The notes under the pieces: model-generated
Databases searched by the model: none
Told to the model about the DNA's origin: nothing
Seen by the model: only the letters and a program-made list of their open reading frames with translations
NCBI GenBank assembly: GCA_949283375.1
Contig: CASDSM010000025.1
Span: forward strand, 33,206-97,205
Direction: 5' to 3'
DNA length: 64,000 bases
DNA from: an uncultured Eubacteriales bacterium
GTDB lineage: Bacteria > Bacillota > Clostridia > Oscillospirales > Oscillospiraceae
In this document: positions 21,043 through 29,293 of the stretch, piece by piece
Layout of the letters: every line of letters starts with the position of its first letter
How positions within the stretch are numbered: position 1 is the first letter of the stretch
Made by a program: the position numbers and the translations under genes

Positions 21043-21333
21043 ATGGGGGATAAGCGGATCTGGGCGATGGTGGGCGCGGTGTACGTCATCCTCGCCACCC
21101 TGCTGACCACCTACTGGATCGCCACCACCTCCCTGCTCACCGGCATCACCGGCCTGATGCTCGTCCCCCTCTGCGGCGGGATGTGCGCCCAGTGCCTGAA
21201 CTGGCGGTGGAAGGCCGCGCGCGGCCTGCGGAAGGGAAATCCCCTCCTCTTTCTCCTGCTCGCCATCGCCTGCGGCGCAGGCACACTGCTCACGCTTGTG
21301 ATCGGAACTGTTCAGCTGATCGGCCAGTTCTGA
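21043..21333 (+). CDS. Small three-TM membrane protein, unknown
   Basis: 96 residues with three hydrophobic spans (about 5-27, 31-48 and 68-92) and a basic loop RWKAARGLRKGN between spans 2 and 3. It starts 5 bp after the preceding acidic protein gene, with TGAGGT just upstream of the ATG. No conserved motif was recognised. Position and spacing suggest co-expression with the acidic protein. Confidence 0.75.
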   Translation: MGDKRIWAMVGAVYVILATLLTTYWIATTSLLTGITGLMLVPLCGGMCAQCLNWRWKAARGLRKGNPLLFLLLAIACGAGTLLTLVIGTVQLIGQF

Positions 21334-21430
21334 GTAAAACCAAATCTTCCCGCAAAAGCCGGGCAGAGGCGCTGCCTTTGCCTGGCTTTTTCCGTCGCGG
21401 GAAGAGGTGCTTTCAACCATGGACCTCCCC

Positions 21431-21535
21431 GTAGGGGCGCACCCTGTGCGCCCGCGTGCTGCCGCGCATGTTTCGACGGGGCCTGCACGAAACACCGCCG
21501 TTCCCCTTTACGGGCGCACGCGGTGCGCCCCTACG
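21431..21535. repeat. Two copies of the GGGCGCAC/GTGCGCCC palindromic repeat, facing each other
   Basis: GTAGGGGCGCACCCTGTGCG (from 21431) and its inverse CGGGCGCACGCGGTGCGCCC followed by CTAC (21511-21535) sit in the 242-bp gap before rsmG. The same family occurs at 28253, 43577, 43690, 43806, 44048 and 44160. Confidence 0.75.
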
Positions 21536-21576
21536 GTCCCCTTCCTATCTTCGCCGCCGAAAGGAGCGCTTTCCGA

Positions 21577-22278
21577 ATGAACGCCATTCTCACCGACGGG
21601 CTGCGCGCGCTCGGGCTGGACCCGTCGCGCGCCCCCATCCTGGAGCAATACGCCTCCCTCCTGCTGGAGGGGAACCGGGTGACCAACCTGACCGCCATCA
21701 CCGCGCCGGACGAGGTCGCCCGGCTGCACATGCTCGACTGCGCCGCCGTGGCCGCATGCATCCCGCTGGCCGGCCTGCGCGTGCTCGACGTTGGGACGGG
21801 GGCGGGCTTCCCCGGACTGGTGCTGCGGGCGGTGGAGCCCTCCATCCAGCTCACCCTGCTCGACAGCCTGGGCAAGCGGACGGACTGGCTGCGGGAGACC
21901 GCCCCCAGGCTGGGCGGGAGCGAGGTCGCCGTCCTCCACGGCCGGGCGGAGGAGTATGGCCGGGATGCGGCCCTGCGGGAGCAGTTTGACCTGGTCACCT
22001 CCCGCGCGGTGGCCGATTTGCGGATGCTCGCCGAGCTCTGCCTCCCCTTCGTGCGCGTGGGCGGGCGCTTTGCCGCGATGAAGGCGGATGCCTGCGCGCA
22101 GGAGAAGGCCCAGGCCGCCCACGCCGTCGAAATGCTCGGCGGCCGCTTTCTCGCCGACGAGGTCTACACCATCCCCGGCACGGAGATCACGCGCCGCCTG
22201 GTCCTCGTGGAGAAGGCCGCGCCCACCCCGGCGCAGTATCCCCGCCGCTTTGCGCGCATCCGCAAGAGCCCGCTCTGA
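21577..22278 (+). CDS. rsmG: 16S rRNA (guanine-527-N7)-methyltransferase
   Basis: 233 residues from the ATG at 21577 (AAAGGAG 10 nt upstream). SAM-binding motif VLDVGTGAGFPGLVLR, NLTAITAPDEVARLHMLDC near the N-terminus, and DLVTSRAVADLRMLAELCLPF are typical of RsmG/GidB. It methylates G527 of 16S rRNA. In most Firmicutes rsmG follows mnmG near the origin; here mnmE and mnmG are absent, and the gene lies between two unknown genes and a MinD-like gene. Confidence 0.95.
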   Translation: MNAILTDGLRALGLDPSRAPILEQYASLLLEGNRVTNLTAITAPDEVARLHMLDCAAVAACIPLAGLRVLDVGTGAGFPGLVLRAVEPSIQLTLLDSLGKRTDWLRETAPRLGGSEVAVLHGRAEEYGRDAALREQFDLVTSRAVADLRMLAELCLPFVRVGGRFAAMKADACAQEKAQAAHAVEMLGGRFLADEVYTIPGTEITRRLVLVEKAAPTPAQYPRRFARIRKSPL

Positions 22279-22326
22279 GAGACAACAGTTCGAAACGTCA
22301 AGACGGAAAAATGCCACAAAATATTC

Positions 22327-22356
22327 TTGTAACTCCACTTTCCCCTGTGCTATAAT
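22327..22356 (+). promoter_or_regulatory. Promoter of the minD-like gene
   Basis: TTGTAA (22327-22332), 18-bp spacer, TATAAT (22351-22356), 20 bp before the start codon. Confidence 0.7.
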
Positions 22357-22376
22357 GCTGGTATATGGAGGTTGGT

Positions 22377-23114
22377 ATGGGCACTGCCATTGTCATCACA
22401 TCGGGAAAAGGCGGCACGGGCAAGTCCTCCCTCACGGCGGGGCTGGGCTCCTGTCTGGCCGCGATGGGCAAGCGGGTGCTTTGCGTCGATATGGACATCG
22501 GCCTGCGCAATCTGGACCTGACGCTCGGCATGTCGGATGTGGCGCTGATGGACGTATCTGACGTGCTGGAGGGGCGCTGCCCGCTCAGCCACGCGGCGGC
22601 GGTCCACCCGAAACTGGAGCATCTGGCCCTGCTGCCCGCGCCGGTGACCCCGCCGCGCACGCCGCTGCGGCCGGAGGGGATGGCCGCTCTCGTCGCCGAG
22701 GCGAAGGAGCGGTATGATTTCTGCCTGATTGACAGCCCGGCCGGGCTCGGCTCCGGCTTCCAGCTCTCTATCTGCGCCGCGGACCGCGCGGTCGTGGTCT
22801 CCACCACCGACCCGGCCTCCCTGCGCGCGGCGCAGTCGGCGGTAGGCTGCCTGCGGCGGCGGGAGATTCCGATTCACCTGGTGGTCAACCGGGTCACCCG
22901 CGCCTTCCTGCGCAAGACACATACCAATATCGACGACGCGATGGACGCCCTCGGCCTGCCGCTGCTGGGCATTATTCCGGAGGACGCGCGCATTCCTCTG
23001 GCCGCCAGCCGGGGCATTCCGGTCATCATGACCTCCCGCCGGGGCGGCGCGCGGGCGTATTACAATATCTCCCGGCGGATTTTGGGCGAGCGCGTGCCGC
23101 CCATGCGCATCTGA
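22377..23114 (+). CDS. MinD/ParA-family ATPase
   Basis: 245 residues from the ATG at 22377 (GGAGG 5 nt upstream, inside a short in-frame extension from 22365). Deviant Walker A GKGGTGKSS, VLCVDMDIGLRNLDLTLG, VSDVLEGRC, Walker B DFCLIDSPAGLGSGFQLS and TTDPASLRAAQSAVG follow MinD closely. The C-terminus (RRILGERVPPMRI) is short and not clearly the amphipathic MinD membrane helix. No minC or minE lies nearby. It could position the division site or be a MinD-like relative used for another placement task; the ATPase family is certain, the cellular role is not. Confidence 0.82.
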   Translation: MGTAIVITSGKGGTGKSSLTAGLGSCLAAMGKRVLCVDMDIGLRNLDLTLGMSDVALMDVSDVLEGRCPLSHAAAVHPKLEHLALLPAPVTPPRTPLRPEGMAALVAEAKERYDFCLIDSPAGLGSGFQLSICAADRAVVVSTTDPASLRAAQSAVGCLRRREIPIHLVVNRVTRAFLRKTHTNIDDAMDALGLPLLGIIPEDARIPLAASRGIPVIMTSRRGGARAYYNISRRILGERVPPMRI

Positions 23115-23153
23115 CACGCGCCGGAATCACACGGAAAAGAGGAGGTCTTGTCA

Positions 23154-23570
23154 TTGAATATTGCACTCATGAGCGATGAGAACCGGCAGGAGCTGATGGT
23201 CCAGTTCTGCATCGCCTACTGCGGCATTTTGGCCAAGCATACCCTGTGCGCCACCCACACCACCGGCCGCATGGTCGCCGAGGCCACCGGCCTGGACGTG
23301 GAGCTGCTGTTCACCCATGACCACGGCGGCTGCCAGCAGATCGGCGCGCGCATCGCCTATGACGAGATCGACATGGTCCTCTTCTTCACCGGCCCGAAGA
23401 GCGTGGCGTATGAGGACGACCTGCACTATATCTGCCACCTGTGTGACACCTATAACATCCCCTGCGCAACCAATATCGCCACCGCCGAGATGCTGATCCA
23501 CGGCCTGGCCCGCGGCGATCTCGACTGGCGCGACGTTGTCCGCTCCCGCAAGACAAAAATCGTACTCTGA
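23154..23570 (+). CDS. Methylglyoxal synthase-like (MGS) domain protein with altered active site
   Basis: 138 residues from a TTG at 23154 (GGAGG 8 nt upstream). The whole protein is one MGS domain: CATHTTGRMVAEATGL, HDHGGCQQIGARIAYDEIDM, VLFFTGPKSVAYEDD, IPCATNIATAEML. Compared with E. coli MgsA from memory, the catalytic Asp71 (GGDQQ) is Cys60 here, Asp91 (FFWDP) is Gly80, His98 is Tyr86, and only the Asp101 position (Asp89) is kept; the phosphate-binding Thr/Gly region is conserved. It would normally be annotated mgsA, converting DHAP to methylglyoxal. These changes make that activity doubtful, so it may be a ligand-binding or regulatory MGS relative. Confidence 0.8.
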   Translation: MNIALMSDENRQELMVQFCIAYCGILAKHTLCATHTTGRMVAEATGLDVELLFTHDHGGCQQIGARIAYDEIDMVLFFTGPKSVAYEDDLHYICHLCDTYNIPCATNIATAEMLIHGLARGDLDWRDVVRSRKTKIVL

Positions 23571-23610
23571 GATGCAAATTCTGGCATTGATGTTTTCCCG
23601 GCCCTGCTGT

Positions 23611-23638
23611 CACGCCCAACGGCCCGTCCTTGGGCGTG
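23611..23638 (+). terminator. Possible terminator hairpin between the MGS-like gene and hisS
   Basis: CACGCCCAA (23611-23619) and TTGGGCGTG (23630-23638) form a perfect 9-bp stem. The following tract TCTGTCTGTCC is only moderately U-rich, so termination may be partial. Confidence 0.45.
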
Positions 23639-23677
23639 TCTGTCTGTCCGGACACTGAGGAAAGGAATGTGCCCCCT

Positions 23678-25039
23678 ATGGCAAAACTGAAACCGCGCAC
23701 CCTCTCCGGGTTTATGGAGCTGCTCCCCGCCCCGCAGCAGCAGATGGAGCGGATGATGGAGACCCTGCGCCGCACCTACGCCCTCTACGGCTTCACCCCG
23801 CTGGACACCCCCGCCGTCGAGGCGGCGGAGGTCCTGCTGGCCAAGGGCGGCGGCGAGACGGAGAAGCAGATCTACCGCTTCCAGAAGGGAGACAGCGACC
23901 TGGCGCTGCGCTTTGACCTCACCGTGCCGCTGGCGAAGTACGTCGCGCTCAACTACGGGCAGCTCTCCTTCCCCTTCCGCCGCTATCAGATCGGCAAGGT
24001 CTACCGCGGGGAGCGGGCGCAGCGGGGCCGGTTTCGCGAGTTCTATCAGGCGGACATCGACGTGATCGGGGACGGTACGCTCGATATCGTCAACGAGGCG
24101 GAGATTCCCGCCATCATCTACCAGACCTTCACCTCCCTCGGCCTGCACCGCTTCCAGATCCGGGTGAACAACCGCAAGATCCTGAATGGCTTTTACGCCA
24201 TGCTCGGCCTGTCCGACCGGGCGGGGGCGATCATGCGCACGGTGGACAAGCTGGAGAAGATCGGCCCGGACAAGGTGCGCGCCGTGCTGACGCAGGAGGA
24301 CGGGCTGGACGCCGGCCAGGCGGACGCCGTCCTCGCCTTCACCCAGATTCAGGGGAGCAACGACGCCGTCCTCGCCGCCCTGGAGGAGTACCGGGGCAAG
24401 GACGCACTCTTTGACCAGGGCCTGGAGGAGCTGCGGACGGTCACGCGGTATCTCGCCGCCTTTGGCGTGCCGCAGAGCCACTTCGCGGTCGATCTCACCA
24501 TTGCCCGCGGCCTGGACTACTACACCGGCACCGTCTATGAGACCACCATGCTCGACCACCCCGAGGTGGGCTCGATCTGCTCGGGCGGGCGTTATGACAA
24601 CCTGGCGGAGTATTACACCGACAAGGCCCTCCCCGGCGTAGGCATCTCCATCGGGCTGACCCGGCTGTTTTACGTCCTCAACGAGCAGAAGATGCTCAAT
24701 CCCGCCCTTCCCACCGCCCCGGCGGACGTGCTCGTCCTGCCGATGTCGCCGGAGGAGCTGGACTACGCCATCTCCGCCGCCACCCGCCTGCGCGCGGCCG
24801 GCATCCGCACCCAGCTCTACTGCGAGCAGAAGAAGTTCAAGGCGAAGATCTCCTACGCCGCCAAGCTCGGCATCCCCTTCGTCCTCTTCCTCGGCGGCTC
24901 GGAGCGCGAGGCGGGGACCTTCTCGCTCAAGGACCTGCGCACCGGCGAGCAGTCCACCCTCTCCCCCAACGAGACGGTGGCGGCCGTGCGCGCCTACCTC
25001 GCCGAGAGCGCGGCGATCGCGCCGGTGGTGGAGAAATGA
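23678..25039 (+). CDS. hisS: Histidyl-tRNA synthetase
   Basis: 453 residues from the ATG at 23678, with AGGAAAGGAA about 10 nt upstream. Class II core: motif 1 region GFMELLPAPQQQMERMMETL, motif 2 FRRYQIGKVYRGERAQRGR with FREFYQAD, histidine-specific loops ARGLDYYTGTVYE and GGRYDNLAEYYT, motif 3 PGVGISIGLTRLFY, and a C-terminal anticodon-binding domain (about 345-435). The presence of the anticodon domain argues against HisZ. It charges tRNA-His, and aspS follows after 38 bp, the common hisS-aspS pair. Confidence 0.96.
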   Translation: MAKLKPRTLSGFMELLPAPQQQMERMMETLRRTYALYGFTPLDTPAVEAAEVLLAKGGGETEKQIYRFQKGDSDLALRFDLTVPLAKYVALNYGQLSFPFRRYQIGKVYRGERAQRGRFREFYQADIDVIGDGTLDIVNEAEIPAIIYQTFTSLGLHRFQIRVNNRKILNGFYAMLGLSDRAGAIMRTVDKLEKIGPDKVRAVLTQEDGLDAGQADAVLAFTQIQGSNDAVLAALEEYRGKDALFDQGLEELRTVTRYLAAFGVPQSHFAVDLTIARGLDYYTGTVYETTMLDHPEVGSICSGGRYDNLAEYYTDKALPGVGISIGLTRLFYVLNEQKMLNPALPTAPADVLVLPMSPEELDYAISAATRLRAAGIRTQLYCEQKKFKAKISYAAKLGIPFVLFLGGSEREAGTFSLKDLRTGEQSTLSPNETVAAVRAYLAESAAIAPVVEK

Positions 25040-25077
25040 GCGGGACCGATTAAGAAAAATAAATGAGGTGTCAGACC

Positions 25078-26859
25078 ATGCTGTTTCAATCCAGAACCCA
25101 CACCTGCGGCGCGCTGCGGCTGGCCGACGCGGGTAAGACCGTCACCCTGTGCGGCTGGATGGAGAACATCCGTGAGGTGGGCTCCAACTTCGCCTTTCTC
25201 GTCCTGCGCGACTTCTACGGCACCACCCAGGTGGTGATTGAGAACGAGGCGATGATGTCCATCGTCAAGCCGCTGAACAAGGAGTCCACCCTCTCGGTCA
25301 CTGGCGTGGTCCGCGAGCGCGAGAGCAAGAACCCCAAGCAGGCCACCGGCGAGATCGAGGTGGTACCCACCAACATTGAGGTGCTCGGCCGCTGCCGCTA
25401 CAACGAGCTGCCCTTTGAGATCAACCGCAGCCGTGAGGCGGACGAGTCCGCCCGGCTGAAATACCGCTACCTCGACCTGCGCAACCCGGCGGTGAAGCGG
25501 AATATCATTCTGCGCTGCAACGTCGTCTCCGCCCTGCGCCAGGCGATGGGCGAGGAGGGCTTTCTGGAGATCACCACCCCCATCCTCACCGTCTCCTCCC
25601 CCGAAGGTGCGCGGGACTACCTGGTGCCCGCCCGGAAGCACCCGGGCAAGTTCTACGCCCTGCCCCAGGCCCCGCAGCAGTTCAAGCAGCTGCTGATGAC
25701 CGCCGGGTTTGACCGCTATTTCCAGATCGCCCCCTGTTTCCGCGACGAGGACGCCCGCGGCGACCGCTCCCCCGGCGAGTTCTACCAGCTGGATATGGAG
25801 ATGGCCTTCGCCGGTCAGGACGACGTCTTTGCCGTACTGGAACGGGTCCTCCCCCCCATCTTTGCGAAATACGGCATCTACAACGTCGCCTCCGAGGCCC
25901 CCTTCCGCCGCATCCCCTTCCGCGAGGCGATGGAGACCTACGGCTCGGACAAGCCGGATCTGCGCATCGACCTCATCGTGCGCGACGTGAGCGCCATCTG
26001 TACCCGGACGGAGTTCGCCCCCTTCCAGGCGGAGGCGGTCAAGGCGGTCGTCGTCTCCGGCTGCAAGCTGGCCCGCAAGGCGATCGACAAGCTCTGCGCC
26101 GAGGTGGAGGTCCAGGCAGGCAACAAGGCCTACTGGTGTAAGGTGGACGACAAGGGCGAGCTGTCCGGGGGCGTTGCCAAGTTCCTCAAGGCGCACACCG
26201 CCGCGCTGACAGAACAGCTCGGCCTCCAGCCGGGGGACTTCATCGGCTTCACCGCCGGTGCCCTGGGCGCGGCGCAGAAGACCGCCGGGGTCCTGCGCAA
26301 TAAACTGGGCGCGGCCTGCCCAGAGCACATGGACAGGGAGCGGTATGAGTTCTGCTGGATCGTGGACTTCCCGATGTACGAGATCGGCGAGGAGTCGGGC
26401 GAGCTGGAGTTCTGCCACAACCCCTTCTCCATGCCGAACGGCGGGCTGGACATCCTCCTGAAGGCCGAGCGCGGCGAGGTGGACCCGCTGGAGATCATGG
26501 CCTATCAGTACGACCTGGTGTGCAACGGCGTGGAGCTCTCCTCCGGCGCGGTGCGGAACCACGACCCCGAGATCATGGTCAAGGCCTTTGAGCTCGTCCG
26601 CCTGGGCGAGGAGGACGTGAAGGCGAAGTTCCCCGCCATGTACAACGCCTTCTGCTATGGCGCGCCCCCGCACGCCGGCATCGCCCCCGGCGTGGACCGG
26701 ATGGTGATGCTCCTGGCGGGCGAGGACTCCATCCGCGAGATCATCCCCTTCCCGATGAACAAAAACGCGCAGGACGTCATGATGGGCGCCCCGGCGGCGG
26801 TGGAGGACCGCCAGCTGCGCGAGGTACACATCCAGCTCGCGCCGGAGGGGGAGGACTGA
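25078..26859 (+). CDS. aspS: Aspartyl-tRNA synthetase (bacterial type, GAD insertion)
   Basis: 593 residues from the ATG at 25078 (GAGGTG 8-9 nt upstream; an in-frame upstream start at 25063 is unlikely). The N-terminal OB anticodon domain (about 1-110) is followed by the class II core with motif 2 FRDEDARGDRSPGEFYQLDM, a GAD-type insertion (about 280-415) and motif 3 GIAPGVDRMVMLL. The motif-2 loop reads ARGDRSPGEFYQ rather than the usual LRADRQPEFTQ, a variant form I recall from some Clostridia. It charges tRNA-Asp and, if GatCAB is present, possibly tRNA-Asn. It is co-directional with hisS. Confidence 0.96.
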   Translation: MLFQSRTHTCGALRLADAGKTVTLCGWMENIREVGSNFAFLVLRDFYGTTQVVIENEAMMSIVKPLNKESTLSVTGVVRERESKNPKQATGEIEVVPTNIEVLGRCRYNELPFEINRSREADESARLKYRYLDLRNPAVKRNIILRCNVVSALRQAMGEEGFLEITTPILTVSSPEGARDYLVPARKHPGKFYALPQAPQQFKQLLMTAGFDRYFQIAPCFRDEDARGDRSPGEFYQLDMEMAFAGQDDVFAVLERVLPPIFAKYGIYNVASEAPFRRIPFREAMETYGSDKPDLRIDLIVRDVSAICTRTEFAPFQAEAVKAVVVSGCKLARKAIDKLCAEVEVQAGNKAYWCKVDDKGELSGGVAKFLKAHTAALTEQLGLQPGDFIGFTAGALGAAQKTAGVLRNKLGAACPEHMDRERYEFCWIVDFPMYEIGEESGELEFCHNPFSMPNGGLDILLKAERGEVDPLEIMAYQYDLVCNGVELSSGAVRNHDPEIMVKAFELVRLGEEDVKAKFPAMYNAFCYGAPPHAGIAPGVDRMVMLLAGEDSIREIIPFPMNKNAQDVMMGAPAAVEDRQLREVHIQLAPEGED

Positions 26860-26934
26860 GCGGCCCCTCCCCTTCACATTGCTCAAACAGCCGGTTTCTT
26901 TTGAGAATTTTTTGTGAAATTCGGGAAATGGGCC

Positions 26935-26963
26935 TTGTAAAATCTTTAACAATGGATTACAAT
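26935..26963 (+). promoter_or_regulatory. Promoter of gapA
   Basis: TTGTAA (26935-26940), 17-bp spacer, TACAAT (26958-26963) in an AT-rich stretch, 48 bp before the start codon. Confidence 0.75.
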
Positions 26964-27011
26964 AAATAACGGCAAATCCATTTAATACCCTATCTCAGGA
27001 GGTAATTAAAA

Positions 27012-28025
27012 ATGGCAGTAAAAGTTGCAATCAATGGTTTTGGCCGCATCGGCCGCCTGGCGTTCCGTCAGATGTTCGGCGCTGAGGGTTACGAGGTCGT
27101 CGCGATCAACGATCTGACTTCCCCCAAGATGCTGGCTCACCTGCTGAAGTATGACTCCACGCAGGGCACCTATGCTCTGGCTTCCACCGTCGAGGCTGGC
27201 GAGGACTATATCATGGTCGACGGCAAGAAGATCACCATCTATGCCAAGGCCAACGCCGCCGAGCTGCCTTGGGGCGAGCTGGACGTCGACGTCGTTCTGG
27301 AGTGCACCGGCTTCTACACCTCCAAGGCCAAGGCTCAGGCGCACATTGACGCTGGCGCGAAGAAGGTCGTCATCTCCGCTCCCGCCGGCAACGATCTGCC
27401 CACCATCGTCTACAACGTCAACCACACCAAGCTGACCAAGGACGACACCATCATCTCCGCCGCTTCCTGCACCACCAACTGCCTGGCCCCGATGGCGAAG
27501 GCTCTGAACGACGGCTGGGCCATCAAGTCCGGCATCATGTGCACCATCCACGCCTACACCGGCGATCAGATGACTCTGGACGGCCCGCAGCGCAAGGGCG
27601 ACCTGCGCCGCTCCCGTGCCGCCGCTGTCAACATCGTGCCCAACAGCACCGGTGCTGCCAAGGCCATCGGCCTGGTCATCCCCGAGCTGAACGGCAAGCT
27701 GATCGGCGCCGCTCAGCGTGTTCCCACCCCCACCGGCTCCACCACCATCCTGACCGCCATTGTCGAGGGCGCCCCCACCAAGGAGGAGATCAACGCTCAG
27801 ATGAAGGCTGAGGCCACCGAGTCCTTCGGCTACAACACCGATGAGATCGTGTCCTCCGACATCGTCGGCATGCGTTACGGCAGCCTGTTCGATGCCACCC
27901 AGACCATGGTCATCAACCTGGACAACGGCACCTCCGAGGTGCAGGTCGTCTCCTGGTACGACAACGAGAACTCCTACACCTCTCAGATGGTCCGTACCAT
28001 CAAGTACTTCGCTGAGCTGGGCTGA
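27012..28025 (+). CDS. gapA: Glyceraldehyde-3-phosphate dehydrogenase
   Basis: 337 residues. NAD-binding start [15 protein letters not shown], active-site [17 protein letters not shown] with catalytic Cys, [20 protein letters not shown], and [16 protein letters not shown]. It carries out the oxidative step of glycolysis. CAGGAGGTAATT lies before the ATG. Codon use is strikingly different from its neighbours (many GCT, GTT and CGT codons, fewer GC-rich alternatives), as expected for a very highly expressed gene. It is monocistronic, with its own promoter and a strong terminator at 28061-28095. pgk and tpi are not adjacent. Confidence 0.98.
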   Translation: MAVKVAINGFGRIGRLAFRQMFGAEGYEVVAINDLTSPKMLAHLLKYDSTQGTYALASTVEAGEDYIMVDGKKITIYAKANAAELPWGELDVDVVLECTGFYTSKAKAQAHIDAGAKKVVISAPAGNDLPTIVYNVNHTKLTKDDTIISAASCTTNCLAPMAKALNDGWAIKSGIMCTIHAYTGDQMTLDGPQRKGDLRRSRAAAVNIVPNSTGAAKAIGLVIPELNGKLIGAAQRVPTPTGSTTILTAIVEGAPTKEEINAQMKAEATESFGYNTDEIVSSDIVGMRYGSLFDATQTMVINLDNGTSEVQVVSWYDNENSYTSQMVRTIKYFAELG

Positions 28026-28060
28026 TCGCTCTCGCAAGTAGGATTTCTGACAAATGAACG

Positions 28061-28095
28061 GCGGGACACGCTTCGGCGTGTCCCGCTTTCGTCTT
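28061..28095 (+). terminator. Terminator of gapA
   Basis: An 11-bp perfect stem GCGGGACACGC / GCGTGTCCCGC with TTCG tetraloop, followed by TTTCGTCTT. Confidence 0.92.
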
Positions 28096-28122
28096 GCCCC
28101 GCAGGGGTGCGCGGTCTGTCGG

Positions 28123-28275
28123 CGGAACGGTTCAGACCGTTCCCTTCGGAAAAAAACGATGGTGCGTCCGTTGACCGGCGGGAGAACGGGGTGCTCCCCT
28201 ACGCCCATGTGTATCCACCCACGCGGCGGATGAATGGCGGCCCGCACCCTCCGTAGGGGCGCACCGTGTGCGCCC
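28123..28275. repeat. Copies of both interspersed palindromic repeat families
   Basis: CGGAACGGTTCAGACCGTTC (28123-28144 with its flank) belongs to the GGAACGGTC family, also found at 42316, 48472 and 56728. GTAGGGGCGCACCGTGTGCG (from 28253) belongs to the GGGCGCAC family. No gene is seen between gapA and khpB (28026-28369). Confidence 0.7.
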
Positions 28276-28321
28276 GCGTGGTGGGACCGGCATCCATCCG
28301 TGTGCCCGGGCCCCGCCCAGA

Positions 28322-28357
28322 CAAAACGCGCCGCCTGAACGATCTCAGGCGGCGCGC
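28322..28357 (-). terminator. Terminator of the rpmH-khpB operon
   Basis: On the minus strand CGCGCCGCCTGA / TCAGGCGGCGCG forms a 12-bp stem followed by TTTTGTC, 12 bp past the khpB stop. Confidence 0.88.
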
Positions 28358-28369
28358 GTTTGTCTCATA

Positions 28370-29287
28370 TTACCGGTTATAGGCCACCACGATGCGGCGG
28401 TTGGGCTCGGTGCCGGTGGAATAGGTGGAGATGTTGGGATGATAGTCCTGCAGCTCGGCGTGGATCACATGGCGCTCGTAGGCGTTCATCGGCTCGAGCA
28501 TCATGTTGCGGCGGTACTTCACCGCCTTGTCCGCCGTCTTGCGGGCCAGGCGCTGGAGGGACTCCTCCCGCTTGGCGCGGTAGTGCTCGCAGTCCACATG
28601 GATGCGCACCCGGCGGCTCTGGCCGTGGTTCACGGCGTAGTTGGTGAGCTGCTGGATGGAGTCCAGCGTCTCGCCGCGGCGGCCGATCAGCGCGCCCAGG
28701 CCCTCGCCGGCGAGCTCGACCTCATAGACGCCCTGCTCGCTCAGGCGGATGACCGGCTCGGCCTCCACCTCCAGATGCTCCATCAGTCCGGTGAGGAAGC
28801 GGCGGATCTCCTCCGTACGGTCGGCCACGCTCTCCACCGCAGGGGCGGGAGCGGACTCCTCCGCCACAGGGGCGGCAGGGGCGGCGGCCTCCGTGCGCGG
28901 CGCCTGCTCCTCACGCGGAGCGCGGCGGCTGCGGGAGCGGCGGTTGCGGCGGGGACGGGCAGGGGCGGCAGGCGCCTCTGCGGCCTCCTCATCAGCCTCC
29001 ACGGCGGGCGCGGGGGCGGCGGGGGCGCTGACCTCCTCCGCCACAGGGGCGGCGGCAGGCGCGCTCTGCGGCGCGACAGGGGAGATCACAGCCGGCTCCT
29101 CCACGGGGTCGGGGACCTCATAGCTCACGCGCACCTTTGCGGGGGCGCTGCCGATGCCCAAAAAACCGGTCTTGGCGCGGGCGATGATCTCAACCGACAC
29201 GTCGTCGCGGTCCAGACCGAGCTGGGCCAGGGCGGCGGCAATGGCGAGCTCCTCCGTCTTGCCGGTGGTTTCCAGATACTTTGTCAT
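28370..29287 (-). CDS. khpB: RNA-binding protein KhpB/Jag
   Basis: 305 residues, longer than the usual 200-260 because of a central Ala/Pro/Glu/Arg-rich linker (about 55-150). The N-terminal Jag_N domain MTKYLETTGKTEELAIAAAL with ARAKTGFLGIGSAPAKV, then a KH domain with GALIGRRGETLDSIQQLTNY, and a C-terminal R3H-type region (EHYRAKREESLQRLARKTAD, then MNAYERHVIHAELQ). KhpB binds RNA, often with KhpA, and affects cell elongation and sporulation genes. It is last in the rpmH-rnpA-yidD-yidC-khpB operon, its usual place. Confidence 0.94.
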   Translation of the reverse strand: MTKYLETTGKTEELAIAAALAQLGLDRDDVSVEIIARAKTGFLGIGSAPAKVRVSYEVPDPVEEPAVISPVAPQSAPAAAPVAEEVSAPAAPAPAVEADEEAAEAPAAPARPRRNRRSRSRRAPREEQAPRTEAAAPAAPVAEESAPAPAVESVADRTEEIRRFLTGLMEHLEVEAEPVIRLSEQGVYEVELAGEGLGALIGRRGETLDSIQQLTNYAVNHGQSRRVRIHVDCEHYRAKREESLQRLARKTADKAVKYRRNMMLEPMNAYERHVIHAELQDYHPNISTYSTGTEPNRRIVVAYNR

Positions 29288-29293
29288 GACCTG

